From assembly GCA_002943765.1 (NCBI GenBank), contig PQWQ01000018.1:248001-312000 (forward strand): 64,000 bases of DNA, written 5' to 3'. The notes under the pieces were generated by a model. It saw only the letters and a program-made list of their open reading frames with translations. It did not search any database and was not told where the DNA came from. Positions 48,125 through 58,426 of this stretch are shown here, piece after piece; the first letter of the stretch is position 1; the number at the start of each line of letters is the position of its first letter. Origin of the DNA: Psoroptes ovis (Eukaryota; Arthropoda; Arachnida; Sarcoptiformes; Psoroptidae). A program made the position numbers and the translations under genes.

Positions 48125-50343
48125 GGCGAAATCGTTCCATCAAGGCGCCCAATGAGCAATGGCTCGAATCCGATGTGGTGCCTCACAGGCACCACGTCGA
48201 GTGGAAAGGGTTATTTGGTGTTCTGAATCAATTTTATTTCTTAGTTTGTTCATGTTTTTTCGTAAAAACATTCGGATATTATTTAATTTTTCATCGATTA
48301 TTTAAGATTAATATTTTTTTTTCGAATGAAATTTTCTCTTTGAAATTTTCGCATTTGGTTTATCCATCAACTGAATGAATTGAAATTCAAACAAAAACGA
48401 TTTTATTTTGATTTTGGGTTTGTTTGTTTGCCTTTTTTTCGTTCATTTAACACATGTGATTTGTTCCAAAAAAAAAAAAAATTTTTAATTTCAAAAATCA
48501 TTCTCCCATAGACCCGATCAGACCATTCAATCATAAAGCGGTTGGCACCTGCTAGGAGCCTTTCGAGGGCTAGCCCTCGATTAAATCCATAGTTTCTGTT
48601 CAATGACCGATGACCGTTTTTCTGTATTTTTTTCTTTGGATAATTTCCAATTTTCGGGTAATTATTTCGATTATTTCATATTTTTTTTTTGATTCGTTCA
48701 CTGCCAATTCCGGACATTTGTAAGGATTTTTGATTGTAGGAATTGCGAAAACAATAAATGGCAAGAATCGTCGATTAAATCGTCGCAAAACAATAAAATA
48801 TCAACAGCAATTAAATCAAAACAAATCTTAAGGAAAACAAACAGAATCAAACTATTCTTGGCCAAAATTACTGAGCTTTTCCACTTGTTTCAAAGCTTTT
48901 CCGGTACTTTTCCATTGGCCTCCCTTCAAAACCATTTGAGAAACTATCGATGAAACAATAAATGAAAATTTCGTGATTTATGATTAATGAAATTGATTAA
49001 AATACTTATCAATAAACATGTATGTATGTTTTTGACTCGAAACCATGTAGACTATAAAGACCATTGATATTTGATTGAGTAAGTAATTGGCAAATGTTCA
49101 GACAGATTTTTGACCGAAAATTATCACTAAATTGATTGGTGATGATTGAAAATCTCACAAAATTGTTTCAATGATTTCGAAATTTTATTAATTTGTGAAA
49201 ACTAGAAATCGAGTCTAAGGGACAGTACAATCGATTCTGGAGCAAAATTCACACGAAATGTATGCAGAATTCCAAGAATCGAGCAGAATTTGATGAATTT
49301 GACCGAAGAAACCGAAGAAAAAATCGCGTCCAATCAATGAAACAATTCTTGAAACAATCAAATGAATGAATGAATGAATGGAAAATGTCATTACCATTCA
49401 TTCATTCATTCATTTTTTTTGTTCGGTTATTTCTCGGTTTTCGGTTATTATTTTGTATGTGTGTGTGTGTCGGAAAGCGAAAATTCCCGGGTGCCAATTA
49501 TCATTTCGTTTTACTCGTATTATTCGGCTACAATTTCCATGATGGTAATTTGGGTGATAATTTCCAGTATTTGATTCCTTTAAAAGAAACGAAGAAATAT
49601 GAGATTTATTCTATTCTATTCTATTTCAAATGATTATTCGAGTGTAAACGACGACAACAACAAAGAATTTGTCTTCAAATTAAGAATTGAAGAATAAACG
49701 AAACGAAATTGGAAAATCAATTGTTTTTTCGGTGTTTTTTGGTTGGCCAAATCATTATTATTGTCATTGTTTCTATTGACAATTCATTTCTTTACACAGT
49801 CCATTGTGTCTGTGTGTCTGTGGTGTAATAAGGCCGACACATACAGAGATTTGCACCCAAGACATAAATTGTCATCAATTGACATGGACATGTGTGTGTG
49901 TCTGTGTGTGGGATCCATGCGTGTGTATCAATTCTCTAAATGTTTAGTTTCGCAAATTGTACAAATTATTCCTTGTTTCGAATCAGTATTGACCCTTATT
50001 GATTGGATCCTAATCAATTCGGAAAATTTTCGGCGAATCATTTCTGTTATTTGAATTTGAATTAATTTGAATTCGTTCTTCTGCTGACCAAGAGCCAATC
50101 AAAAGATATCAGTCGTTTTTTTTGTTAAATTACGAATAAAATCTGAAATTTAAATAATTCTTGGGTCTTTGGTAATTTCAATACTTTCTGGCCCGTCAAT
50201 TTCGATTTATTTCTGAATGAAAACTGATCAAAATATCATCTAATTGTCATTATTTGACAAGCAAAGTCAATGAATTCATAGATTATTAGTGCTTTGCGTA
50301 ATCAAAATTGCGTAAAATATTCACTGTAAAAAATTTATGCCCC
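48125..50343. other. Gene-free stretch with miniature-element relics
   Basis: It has GC-rich islands within AT-rich DNA: 48138-48213, with GGTGCCTCACAGGCACC and a CACTCGACG-like end before GGGTTA, and 48535-48580 with AGGGCTAGCCCT. These resemble ends and interiors of the TTAA-flanked elements at 50344 and 51132. GT-rich repeats occur at 49457-49470 and 49892-49910. No gene was seen. Confidence 0.4.
48138..48213. repeat. Partial piggyBac-like miniature element
   Basis: The right end GACGTCGAGTGGAAAGGGTTA-like sequence reads on the minus strand as TAACCCTTTCCACTCGACGT, closely matching TTAACCCTCTTTGCACTCGA at 51132. A perfect GGTGCC/GGCACC hairpin sits just inside. The left end was not found. 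Confidence 0.45.
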
Positions 50344-50503
50344 TTTACCCTCTTTTTCGCATTCGGCGCCTTTTCGACTACTCATAACTGCGGACCATTA
50401 GTGGAGCATTGACTTGGGGAATCCTGTGTACCGCACGCCGATCGAGTATTGTGATCCAGTTATTCATGGGCACCTACTCGGCCGCCTGTCGAAAAAGGGT
50501 TAA
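50344..50503. mobile_element. piggyBac-like miniature element, ~160 bp
   Basis: The left end TTTACCCTCTTTTTCGCATT runs on to CGGCGCC. The right end reads on the minus strand TTAACCCTTTTTCGACAGGC followed by GGCC. The termini pair over about 25 bases with a few mismatches, and TTAA is intact on the right. piggyBac-type elements insert at TTAA and carry CCCT-starting ends. There is no transposase, so this is a non-autonomous copy. Confidence 0.6.
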
Positions 50504-51131
50504 TTTAGTAAATTTTATTCATTTTTTGCCAAATTTTATTTCAAATTTAAATTATTTTCGGCTGTCAACTCTCAATTATCGTTATGATTTCAATGATTTT
50601 AAATTATTATTTTTTTCATTATTTTTTGGTAATTTACTCATAAAATTTGTTTCCATTCTCATTATCATTTTCGGAATATTTATTATTACTGAAAAGAATA
50701 TAAAGCAAATCAAGAGTTTGTCTAATTCACCAGGACTAAAGCTCGAGACCATTTTATGGCCTAGACTTGTTCGAAACAACAATAATAAAAATCAAAAATA
50801 TTAAATCAACTGAGCTCTAAGCATTATCGGGCATGCGTTCACCAGCAGCTCTTTGTTTGGTCCATCAGTGTTGAGCAAAAGGGGTCTCCAAGCGCCTATA
50901 GAGTAGCCTCTTTGATTTATTATGGTGCCTGATGGGCGCCGATCGAACCACACGAATTTCTATTATGTTTAAGTACACTTTTATATTTGATGCTGTGAAA
51001 TGTAATTTTTGAATTTACATTTTTAGAAAAACGGAAATTTCCGAGAATAAAAATTGTTTTCAATGCTTTTGTCTACGATCGATTACTGGTCTGAATTTTT
51101 TTAGGATTTTTCCAAGTGTCTCGACCTTATT
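50504..51131. other. Gene-free interval between two miniature elements
   Basis: It includes a GC-richer patch (50815-50950) with GGTGCCTGATGGGCGCC, similar to interiors of the neighbouring elements, probably another relic. An open frame at 50409-50804 crosses the 50344 element and is Phe/Ile/Asn-rich, so it was not accepted. Confidence 0.4.
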
Positions 51132-51278
51132 TTAACCCTCTTTGCACTCGACGTTTTTTTTCCGGTAAACATAAACTCGCACCAGGACCATAAACACTAA
51201 CCTACAACGCACTTTTCCCCGATCGAGTGTTTAAAAAAACCAGTTCAATACGACGCCTTTTTGGTCCCAAAGGGTTAA
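51132..51278. mobile_element. piggyBac-like miniature element, 147 bp, TTAA on both sides
   Basis: It is bounded by TTAA at 51132-51135 and 51275-51278. The inner ends are CCCTCTTTGCACTCGACG on the left and CCCAAAGGG on the right. The TTAA duplication and CCCT/AGGG termini fit piggyBac-type insertion. The interior has no frame of note. Confidence 0.65.
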
Positions 51279-51586
51279 GTAATTTCAAGGAAAATTTCCT
51301 TTTATTCGATTAAATTGAAGCTTTTTTTCGTAGGGTATTCGGCCACAGAATCCAATAGTCATTCAAAAATTATGCGTTCTTTGGCCTGCCCGTGAATTTA
51401 TTCATCTTTTTACTTCACCTAATTCACTAGGCGCCGAATTGACAGAAAAATGATACACTTGTCATTTTCAATTTAAAATTTTCAGAATTGACAATTTCAG
51501 AAAATGACGTAAATGTTTGAAAATGAGAAAATTCTAAAACTCTACTCAAACTATGTTCATTCAAAATTCATACCGAAAAAAAAATC

Positions 51587-52257
51587 TCTTACAAATTTGA
51601 CAGCTGCTGGTGGTCAATTAAATGAAACTGAAAATTTTTGAAAAAGTGAAACTCGGTTAAAATTGCCTAGCAAAAAATGCTGCAAAAATGCAAAAAGTTT
51701 TGCGCCAAAAAAATAAATGACTATATGAACTTAGCAATCTCATACTTTGTATATTTTGAATTCATTTTTTTTTCCAAACAATTAACTGTCATACGATATA
51801 CACGAATATATTTGAAACAGTTCATAAAAATGATAATAATGATGATTATCATTTGGATTTTGTTACAAAATTGTAGCAAAATTCTATTCTTTCTTTTATA
51901 GAATTCTTGTGGCCATATACACATTCTTGAGCCATTTGTTTTCTCCACAAGATTACGAGTATTCAAAGATTTTACGCGAAAAACAAGAATAAGAATTTGA
52001 TTCGATTCACTTCGGTTTATTCAAAATGAAATTTACAAGGAATTCTTCAAAGAAAATCAAAATTCATCAAGAATCGCGCCATTGAACAATAACCAAAAAA
52101 CTTGAATCCAAGAAATCAAATCAAAAGGAGATTTAAACTAAGGAGAACATCATCAAGCAAGAATCGAGCGAGAATACGAGCAAGAATCGAGTCAGAATAT
52201 TGATGTCTATGGCTGTGTCGTGCAACTGAATCAATGAACAACGACAACAACAGCAAC
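51587..52257. repeat. 671-bp exact direct repeat, copy 1
   Basis: From TCTTACAAATTTGACAGCTG to ACGACAACAACAGCAAC this matches 54495-55165 base for base as far as I could compare, at a constant offset of 2908. It is non-coding. The short frames inside (51677-51901 and its minus-strand shadow) recur identically in the other copy. Sequence to the right continues into AATCAATAAATC repeats. Confidence 0.95.
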
Positions 52258-54490
52258 AATAAAATCAATAAATCAATCAATGAGAAATGCGAAATGGGTA
52301 AAAAAAACTTCGATTTTTCAATTTTCAAATTTCCAATTCTTCTTTCAATGCAACAAAATCAATCCATACATCTTTCGATTGATTTTGAAAATTTTGAAAT
52401 TTTAGTTTCTTCTCATTCTTCATTCTAAGAAATCAATCCTTTCATTCATTGATTTATTTCGTTTCAAATTTTTTTTTTCGCCATTTTGTTCAATCAATCA
52501 TTTGTCGATTTTTGAATGTTTTGAAATGCATTTCATTGAAGAGATAGAAACGATGAAAAAATGGATTCACGATGCAAATATTCCCGGAATATTTGATTGT
52601 ATTTCTCTCTGAATTCTTAGATTCTTTGTTACAATTTTTCATTTCAAAATCGGAGAGAGAATATTATTCTTTGTTCATTTCACAATTCAACACATAATTA
52701 ATTTCATTTTGATTCATCTTTTTTTTTTGTTTGTTTGATTCGTGAAATCCTTTAATATTTTTCCCATCATTTCTTTGAAATTCAAAATAATCAAAAAAAT
52801 TGCGAAATGAAACAATTGAAAGAATATCAGAACGATTCGATGTATAAGAATCGTATCAAAGAATTCAAAATAAAAAGAATCATCAGAATTTGAAGGATAC
52901 AAAGAACCAGGAAAATCCTTTAAAAGAAATGCCTTTTGGACAATGCATCTTGTATATGTGTTTTGGGGGCATTTGTGCGACTTCTTCATTCAGTAAAATT
53001 AATCGAATGCGGTGAATCACTGAGGTTACTAAAGAATTCATCGATTAATTGATGATATGAAATTAAAATCAAAGACCATCTGGAGAATTTGATTTTTTTT
53101 CAAAAATTCTTCAAGAATCAGCTTGAAGATTCTACGAATCTTGAATCCAAAGTTTGACCTTATAACCTTGATAAAAATAACTTGAAATATTCAGCATACT
53201 CCCACCCTTTCTCTCTCTCTCTCTACTCACATCAATTAACCCTTTTTTCCTTGTTGAATACATTAATGCAAATTATATGGTAAAATTCAATTTTTTTGAA
53301 TATGATAATTCAAATGATCATACTAACCCTTGTAAATTTTTCTCAAATTGTTCGAGAACAAAATTTCTGTGTTTACATGTTGTATTTCGGTATTTATTTA
53401 AGCGTTTGCATGCGTGTATGCTGTCGTATGTTGATCATTTTGTCATAAATTCATTTTTTTTCTTCATATAATTCATATTCTTATCCTTCATATCCTTATT
53501 CTCATTCTTATTCTTCTTCATATTCGATTTGTATCATCATCATCATCATTTACCATCATTTCATTTTCAATATATTCTCCATTATTATTACTTCATATTT
53601 CTTCTTTTGTTGTTGTTGTTGTTGTTGATGTTCACCATTAAATAATGATGATAATAATGATCTTTTAACGATCTTTTTTTTGTCAAATGAAAAATAAGGA
53701 GAATATTTATGTACCACCACGAACGAACGAATATATTTTCTCTGTCTTTGTCAATTTACTAAACATTTATCATCGGAGAAAATTCACGAATATTCTGAGC
53801 ATTCTGAACAACAACAGTAAACACATATAAAGATGATGATTTCATGATTTGATGATTCTTTGATTCGAAAATAGTGGAAAAACAAAGCAGAAAAATGATA
53901 GAAGAAACAACAACAACAGCAATTCGTTCTCGTCGACTAAATCGAGAAATAACATTGAAACATTTTTGCAAAAAAAAAAATATTGAATTTAAATCAAAGA
54001 AACATTTTATAAATCAAAGTTAATGTATTTTCATTCTGTATGTGTGTGTTACGCCAGATTTTTTTTTTTTTTTTTTTTGTTTCAACGATTTCGATTCAGA
54101 TCTCGACTCAAAATCCGATATTTATCGTTGATTCAATTCGTCTGCCGTTAACAATACAATAAGTTCTTCTAGGTTATCGTATTCTTTGACTGGTGGATTC
54201 TCCAATTCAAAAATTCTTCAAATTTTGAATATTGTTGAAACGTTTTGAAAAATGATTCTCTTTTAAAAACGATCATGTGTTGTGTTGAATCGATGTTGTG
54301 TGATCGATTCTGTTGATGAATCGATGTTAAATTTTGAACATTTATCGTTTATGGTGAATGAACTTTGACCCATCGTCAAAATAGGGGTTGTAGCGGTGAT
54401 GAATTGATCGAATTTTTTTTTTTTTTGAAATATTCTGAATATTTTTGAAAACATTTAAAACACGCTCAAAAACATCAAAATCGATCCAAA
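52258..54490. other. Gene-free spacer between the 671-bp repeats
   Basis: About 2.2 kb of AT-rich single-copy sequence with a TC run (53211-53224), TTG repeats (53609-53627) and a 20-T run (54059-54078). No coding sequence was recognised, which argues against the repeats being LTRs of an autonomous element. Confidence 0.45.
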
Positions 54491-54494
54491 ACGA

Positions 54495-55165
54495 TCTTAC
54501 AAATTTGACAGCTGCTGGTGGTCAATTAAATGAAACTGAAAATTTTTGAAAAAGTGAAACTCGGTTAAAATTGCCTAGCAAAAAATGCTGCAAAAATGCA
54601 AAAAGTTTTGCGCCAAAAAAATAAATGACTATATGAACTTAGCAATCTCATACTTTGTATATTTTGAATTCATTTTTTTTTCCAAACAATTAACTGTCAT
54701 ACGATATACACGAATATATTTGAAACAGTTCATAAAAATGATAATAATGATGATTATCATTTGGATTTTGTTACAAAATTGTAGCAAAATTCTATTCTTT
54801 CTTTTATAGAATTCTTGTGGCCATATACACATTCTTGAGCCATTTGTTTTCTCCACAAGATTACGAGTATTCAAAGATTTTACGCGAAAAACAAGAATAA
54901 GAATTTGATTCGATTCACTTCGGTTTATTCAAAATGAAATTTACAAGGAATTCTTCAAAGAAAATCAAAATTCATCAAGAATCGCGCCATTGAACAATAA
55001 CCAAAAAACTTGAATCCAAGAAATCAAATCAAAAGGAGATTTAAACTAAGGAGAACATCATCAAGCAAGAATCGAGCGAGAATACGAGCAAGAATCGAGT
55101 CAGAATATTGATGTCTATGGCTGTGTCGTGCAACTGAATCAATGAACAACGACAACAACAGCAAC
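54495..55165. repeat. 671-bp exact direct repeat, copy 2
   Basis: Identical to 51587-52257 by inspection. ACGAT stands on both sides (54491-54495 and 55164-55168), as a 5-bp target duplication would, suggesting that copy 2 is the inserted one. It has no terminal inverted repeats and no TG/CA ends. Confidence 0.95.
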
Positions 55166-55168
55166 GAT

Positions 55169-56168
55169 ACTTTCTTTCAAATACGATCACATGATACGAT
55201 ATAAACTCTGCGTCCATTGTAGAATAATGTTCAAAGTTTTCTCAGAGTTTTAAGAGGTTTCATCGGCCCCCAACGATGGTTTTGCTGAAAGTTTCCATTG
55301 TATTTTGCCACTTTACAATGCATAGATGCTTCTAGTTTTTTAAGCTTGAAACGATCCGTTCAAATGTTTCAATCAAGACTTTCAATATTACGATCAACGA
55401 TAAATAGCTGATGATGGTGATGATCATCATCATTATCATCATTATTAGTCGATGATTAAGATGGATGATCAATTTGAAAATTGATTGTTTTCTGTTTTTT
55501 CTTTTTATTGCTCAATTATCATGTCCATTATCATTACATTTTTCACATTGATAATGGTCAATAATAATGGACATGACAATGATGAAAAAATTTGTTTTTT
55601 TTTTGGCCAAAAAACTTTTATTTTGCATTTGCAACTTCTCTCCATTCTAAAATAATGCTCATAATGGTTATCGATGTTTACTTGTTCTCGTGATCATGTG
55701 GTTATCGTACATCGTACGATGATAGATTGATGCCTCGTGGATGCTTCAATGTCCATGTTTTGTTCTTTGAATAAAGTTTTCCGAACCATCGACGATAAAC
55801 TTTTTCGAATAATGGATCACAAATGCAGGGAAGAGAATATTGACACAGGTAAATTCAAATAGAGAGACATTCATGTGATGACAGATCACTTATTCAACTT
55901 GATTAAATGTGTTTCAATAACTGTCAGCAGCAGCGAAACTTTCATAGCTTTATGATCAATAAACTCGTTTGAAACTTTTTTACGAAGGTTTGGACCCTTG
56001 AACAAACTTGTCATCAACATATAAATCATTAATCAATTTTAGCTTAAGCTTCAATGAAATTTCTCGTTGGCCATCGAGACCAAGTGTAATTATTTTGGAT
56101 AATTATGAAATTTGAATTTCGCTTAATTCGATTTGATTCGCGATAATTATCAGAATCTTCGTCCAGGA
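55169..56168. other. Gene-free stretch next to the truncated retroelement
   Basis: It contains a 13-bp perfect inverted repeat (55519-55531 and 55564-55576, TCATGTCCATTAT). A weak minus-strand frame (about 56090-55980) with LINDLYVDDK could be a far-decayed RT piece. No intact gene. Confidence 0.35.
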
Positions 56169-56198
56169 TTAAAGCCGAATATAAAAATTCGGCTTTAA
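56169..56198. repeat. Perfect 12-bp inverted repeat at the RT truncation
   Basis: TTAAAGCCGAAT (56169-56180) and ATTCGGCTTTAA (56187-56198) are separated by six bases. This hairpin lies exactly where the RT homology ends. Such structures can arise by fold-back repair at a break. Confidence 0.75.
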
Positions 56199-57144
56199 CG
56201 GATAACACGCTGGAATGTTGCCGGTGCATTTTTAAGACCGAAGGGCATTTTAGTCCACTCGTAATGACCGTTGTGCGTTGAAAAAGCAGTTTTGGGCATA
56301 TCTTGTGGTGCCATCGGAATGTGCCAGTATCCCGAGCTTATATCTAATTTGGTAAAATACCGCTGGTTACACATTTTGTCTAAGATATCGTCGATTCGCG
56401 GTATCGGTTGATGGTCAGTTTCTGTGATGTCATTCAATTTACGATAATCGACACACATCCTGGTTTTACCTTCACCTTTCTTTTCAGCTAACGTAATTGG
56501 GAAGGAATATGGTGATGTCGATGGTCTTATGAAACCGTTGTCTAATAACTCTTTGATTGTTTGATCAATAAATGCTCGTTCCTTCGGTGATGTTCTGTAT
56601 GGTCGTATGTAGATTGGAATATTCGATTTGAGATGTATCTGATGTTGTTCAAATTCGATGCAGCCTACGTCATTTTTTGATTGTGAAAAAACTTTACTAT
56701 GTTTGTCAATCAATTTCATGAGTAGCTTTCGTTGTTGTTCATTTAATGTTTCACTTATTTGTACTTTGATATTATTGTTTTGACTGTTCAGAGAATTCAC
56801 AATTTTATGTTTTTGTTGCACATTTACGTTGTTTGTTTGTTGATAAGTCACATTATTCTGTCTTCGTTGTATTTTAGCACTATTTGTTCGATGAAAATTA
56901 ACATTTTGATGAAATTGATTTGGTGCTGTGTTTATTGGAATACCATCTTGGGTCAGTAAATTGTTACTAAGATTTAAATTAAGGCGAAACAACTGGCTGG
57001 TATCAAGACCCAGTAGTAGATCAGTATTTAAATTTCTGATTACATGAGCTTCCACCAGTTGGTGAATCTTGCCGATAGTTAAATTAATACGCACGCGACC
57101 TAGTGATGTAGTGGTGTTATCAAGTTGTCTAACAGTGATGATTG
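56195..57144 (-). pseudogene. Ty3/gypsy-type reverse transcriptase, truncated
   Basis: The first part completes the protease (DLLLGLD, the second retropepsin motif). A Gln/Asn-rich linker follows, then the RT N-terminus: FIRPSTSPYSFPI, the RMCVDYRKLND block, LDISSGYWHIPM with the first catalytic Asp, and FGLKNAPATFQR. All of these are typical of Ty3/gypsy elements. The frame ends at 56195 just after this block, so the YxDD active site, RNase H and integrase are lost. The stop falls inside a 12-bp perfect inverted repeat (56169-56198). Confidence 0.85.
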
Positions 57145-57286
57145 AATTGTCGAATTTGTAATTTTAATTTATTGAGCAAGTCATTCGAGATACAGGTAAT
57201 CTCAGCTCCTGTATCAAGAAACGCTTTAACAATTCTATTATTAATGGCACATTTAAAATAAATCAATTCACTAGGTCGCTGTACTC
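57129..57286 (-). CDS. Retroelement aspartic protease segment
   Basis: It is read in the -1 frame from the heptamer at 57293. The active-site motif is F-L-D-T-G-A-E with the Asp codon at 57215-57213, followed by ITCIS, as in retropepsins, which cleave the polyprotein. The frame stops at TAG 57131-57129 before the protease would be complete. The expected continuation (IITVRQLD) is in another frame starting near 57145, so a one-base indel broke it. Confidence 0.75.
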
Positions 57287-58426
57287 GTTTCCCGAAGTGT
57301 TCACTTGTACAGCTGGCTGTTGTTGATTGATATTTAACATTGCTGGTTGTTGAGTGATTTGATGAACTGACGGTGGTTGTTGGTTCGTGCAAATGGCCAA
57401 TGAGTGGCGCTGTTTACATGAAGAGCAGGTGTATCGTGTACGACACTGTGTTGTCTTGTGGCCAGGTCGTAAACAAACGAAGCACAAACGTTTCGCTGTT
57501 GCCAAAGCTTTTCGTTGATTTTTGTCAATGTTGCTGTTGCAGAAGATTGTTCGATGATCGCCGTTACAAAAGGCACAGGTATCACGAATTCTCTGAGGCA
57601 ATGTTGTTTGATTAACGTTGTATTGGTTGGGATACAGCAGAAATAAACCGTCGACCCCATCCTTGAATGTTTCCAATAGTTCTTTGCAGTCTTTGATGGC
57701 CATTAGACGTGCAAAATCACCGAACCAATGTCGAACAAACTCTTTTCGTAGCCAATTATCGATGAAGGATGGTGGCAGATTGTTTTGTTTGGCAAGGAGA
57801 TACATTTCTTTCATTTTGAAGTAGATTTCTTGGGCCAATTTTGGATTTTTGTCATCGAACTTCGGAAGAATGGCGATGGTATTCCGTATTTCATCTTCGA
57901 TACGATAAGGGTCACGATAATTATCATTTAATATCTTAAAAGCTTCGTTTAGTCCATGTTCGTTTGGTTCTAAGCCCCTTATAAGCTGTAATGGTGTTCC
58001 CTCTAAGCAAGATTTTAGTGTGAAAAAGCGTTCTTCGCTTGACATTTGGGAATATTTCTGGAAAAATAATTGTAATTCTCGAATAAAATCGTTATAATCC
58101 ATTGTGCAGCCATTAAATTTAGGCAATTCTCGTTTTTTGAATTGAATGAGATCAGGATAAGATGTTGTTCTTGGGTTGAAAAATTCGGTCAACTTGGCTA
58201 TCATCGGTGCATATTTGCTTGCATTGTCGCCGTTACTATCGTTGGTAGCATCATGCTCAACTAATAGATCATCTAGTTCCAAAAGTTCGTCAATAATCTT
58301 ATTTACCATTTCTTTCGTTTCTTCATTATTAGTTAATCGATTTGTGAGCAATTTGTTATTCAACTTAAAGATTTTGGTACGCACGATTCCTCTTTTCTTA
58401 ATATGTTCTTCATTATTGTCACTCAT
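57263..58426 (-). CDS. BEL-type Gag protein with three zinc knuckles
   Basis: This intact 387-residue Gag would form the particle and bind RNA. A Lys/Glu-rich helical N-terminus (1-60) precedes a DUF1759-like capsid region (about 98-260, with LPKFNGCTMDYNDFIREL and RFFTLKSCLEG). Three Cys/His knuckles follow: C284-C287-H291-C296, C315-C318-H323-C328 and C334-C337-H341-C346. This triple pattern is the one seen in BEL/Pao Gag proteins and also in the element at 21419. The tail is Gln/Pro-rich. The last ten codons overlap the protease frame, with the heptamer GGGAAAC at 57293-57287 placed in the right phase for a -1 shift. ATG at 58426 follows a short AT-rich leader. Confidence 0.85.
   Translation of the reverse strand: MSDNNEEHIKKRGIVRTKIFKLNNKLLTNRLTNNEETKEMVNKIIDELLELDDLLVEHDATNDSNGDNASKYAPMIAKLTEFFNPRTTSYPDLIQFKKRELPKFNGCTMDYNDFIRELQLFFQKYSQMSSEERFFTLKSCLEGTPLQLIRGLEPNEHGLNEAFKILNDNYRDPYRIEDEIRNTIAILPKFDDKNPKLAQEIYFKMKEMYLLAKQNNLPPSFIDNWLRKEFVRHWFGDFARLMAIKDCKELLETFKDGVDGLFLLYPNQYNVNQTTLPQRIRDTCAFCNGDHRTIFCNSNIDKNQRKALATAKRLCFVCLRPGHKTTQCRTRYTCSSCKQRHSLAICTNQQPPSVHQITQQPAMLNINQQQPAVQVNTSGNEYSDLVN
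57287..57293 (-). promoter_or_regulatory. -1 ribosomal frameshift heptamer
   Basis: G GGA AAC in the gag frame is a canonical X XXY YYZ slippery site. Slipping back one base enters the frame that encodes the protease motif DTGAE. The gag stop is 22 bases downstream of the heptamer. Frame arithmetic was checked: gag codons start at positions 1 mod 3, protease codons at 2 mod 3. I did not fold the downstream RNA. Confidence 0.7.

Larger units (their letters stand above)
56195..58426 (-). mobile_element. Truncated retroelement: BEL-type Gag plus Ty3/gypsy-type RT
   Basis: On the minus strand gag, protease and RT follow each other in three frames, ending within RT. LTRs, RNase H and integrase are absent or not recognisable. 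The Gag has the three-knuckle pattern of BEL/Pao elements, whereas the RT is clearly of the Ty3/gypsy type (see the separate entries). The element is dead: there is a one-base frame change between protease and RT, and truncation at 56195 next to a perfect 12-bp hairpin. Confidence 0.85.

Noticed and set aside
48150..48182. GGCTCGAATCC resembling a tRNA T-loop
   Set aside because: No acceptor, D or anticodon stems can be placed around it; it belongs to a GC-rich miniature-element relic.
51587..55165. The 671-bp repeats as LTRs of one element
   Set aside because: No TG/CA ends, no flanking duplication around the whole unit, no primer site or purine tract, and the 2.2 kb between them is non-coding.
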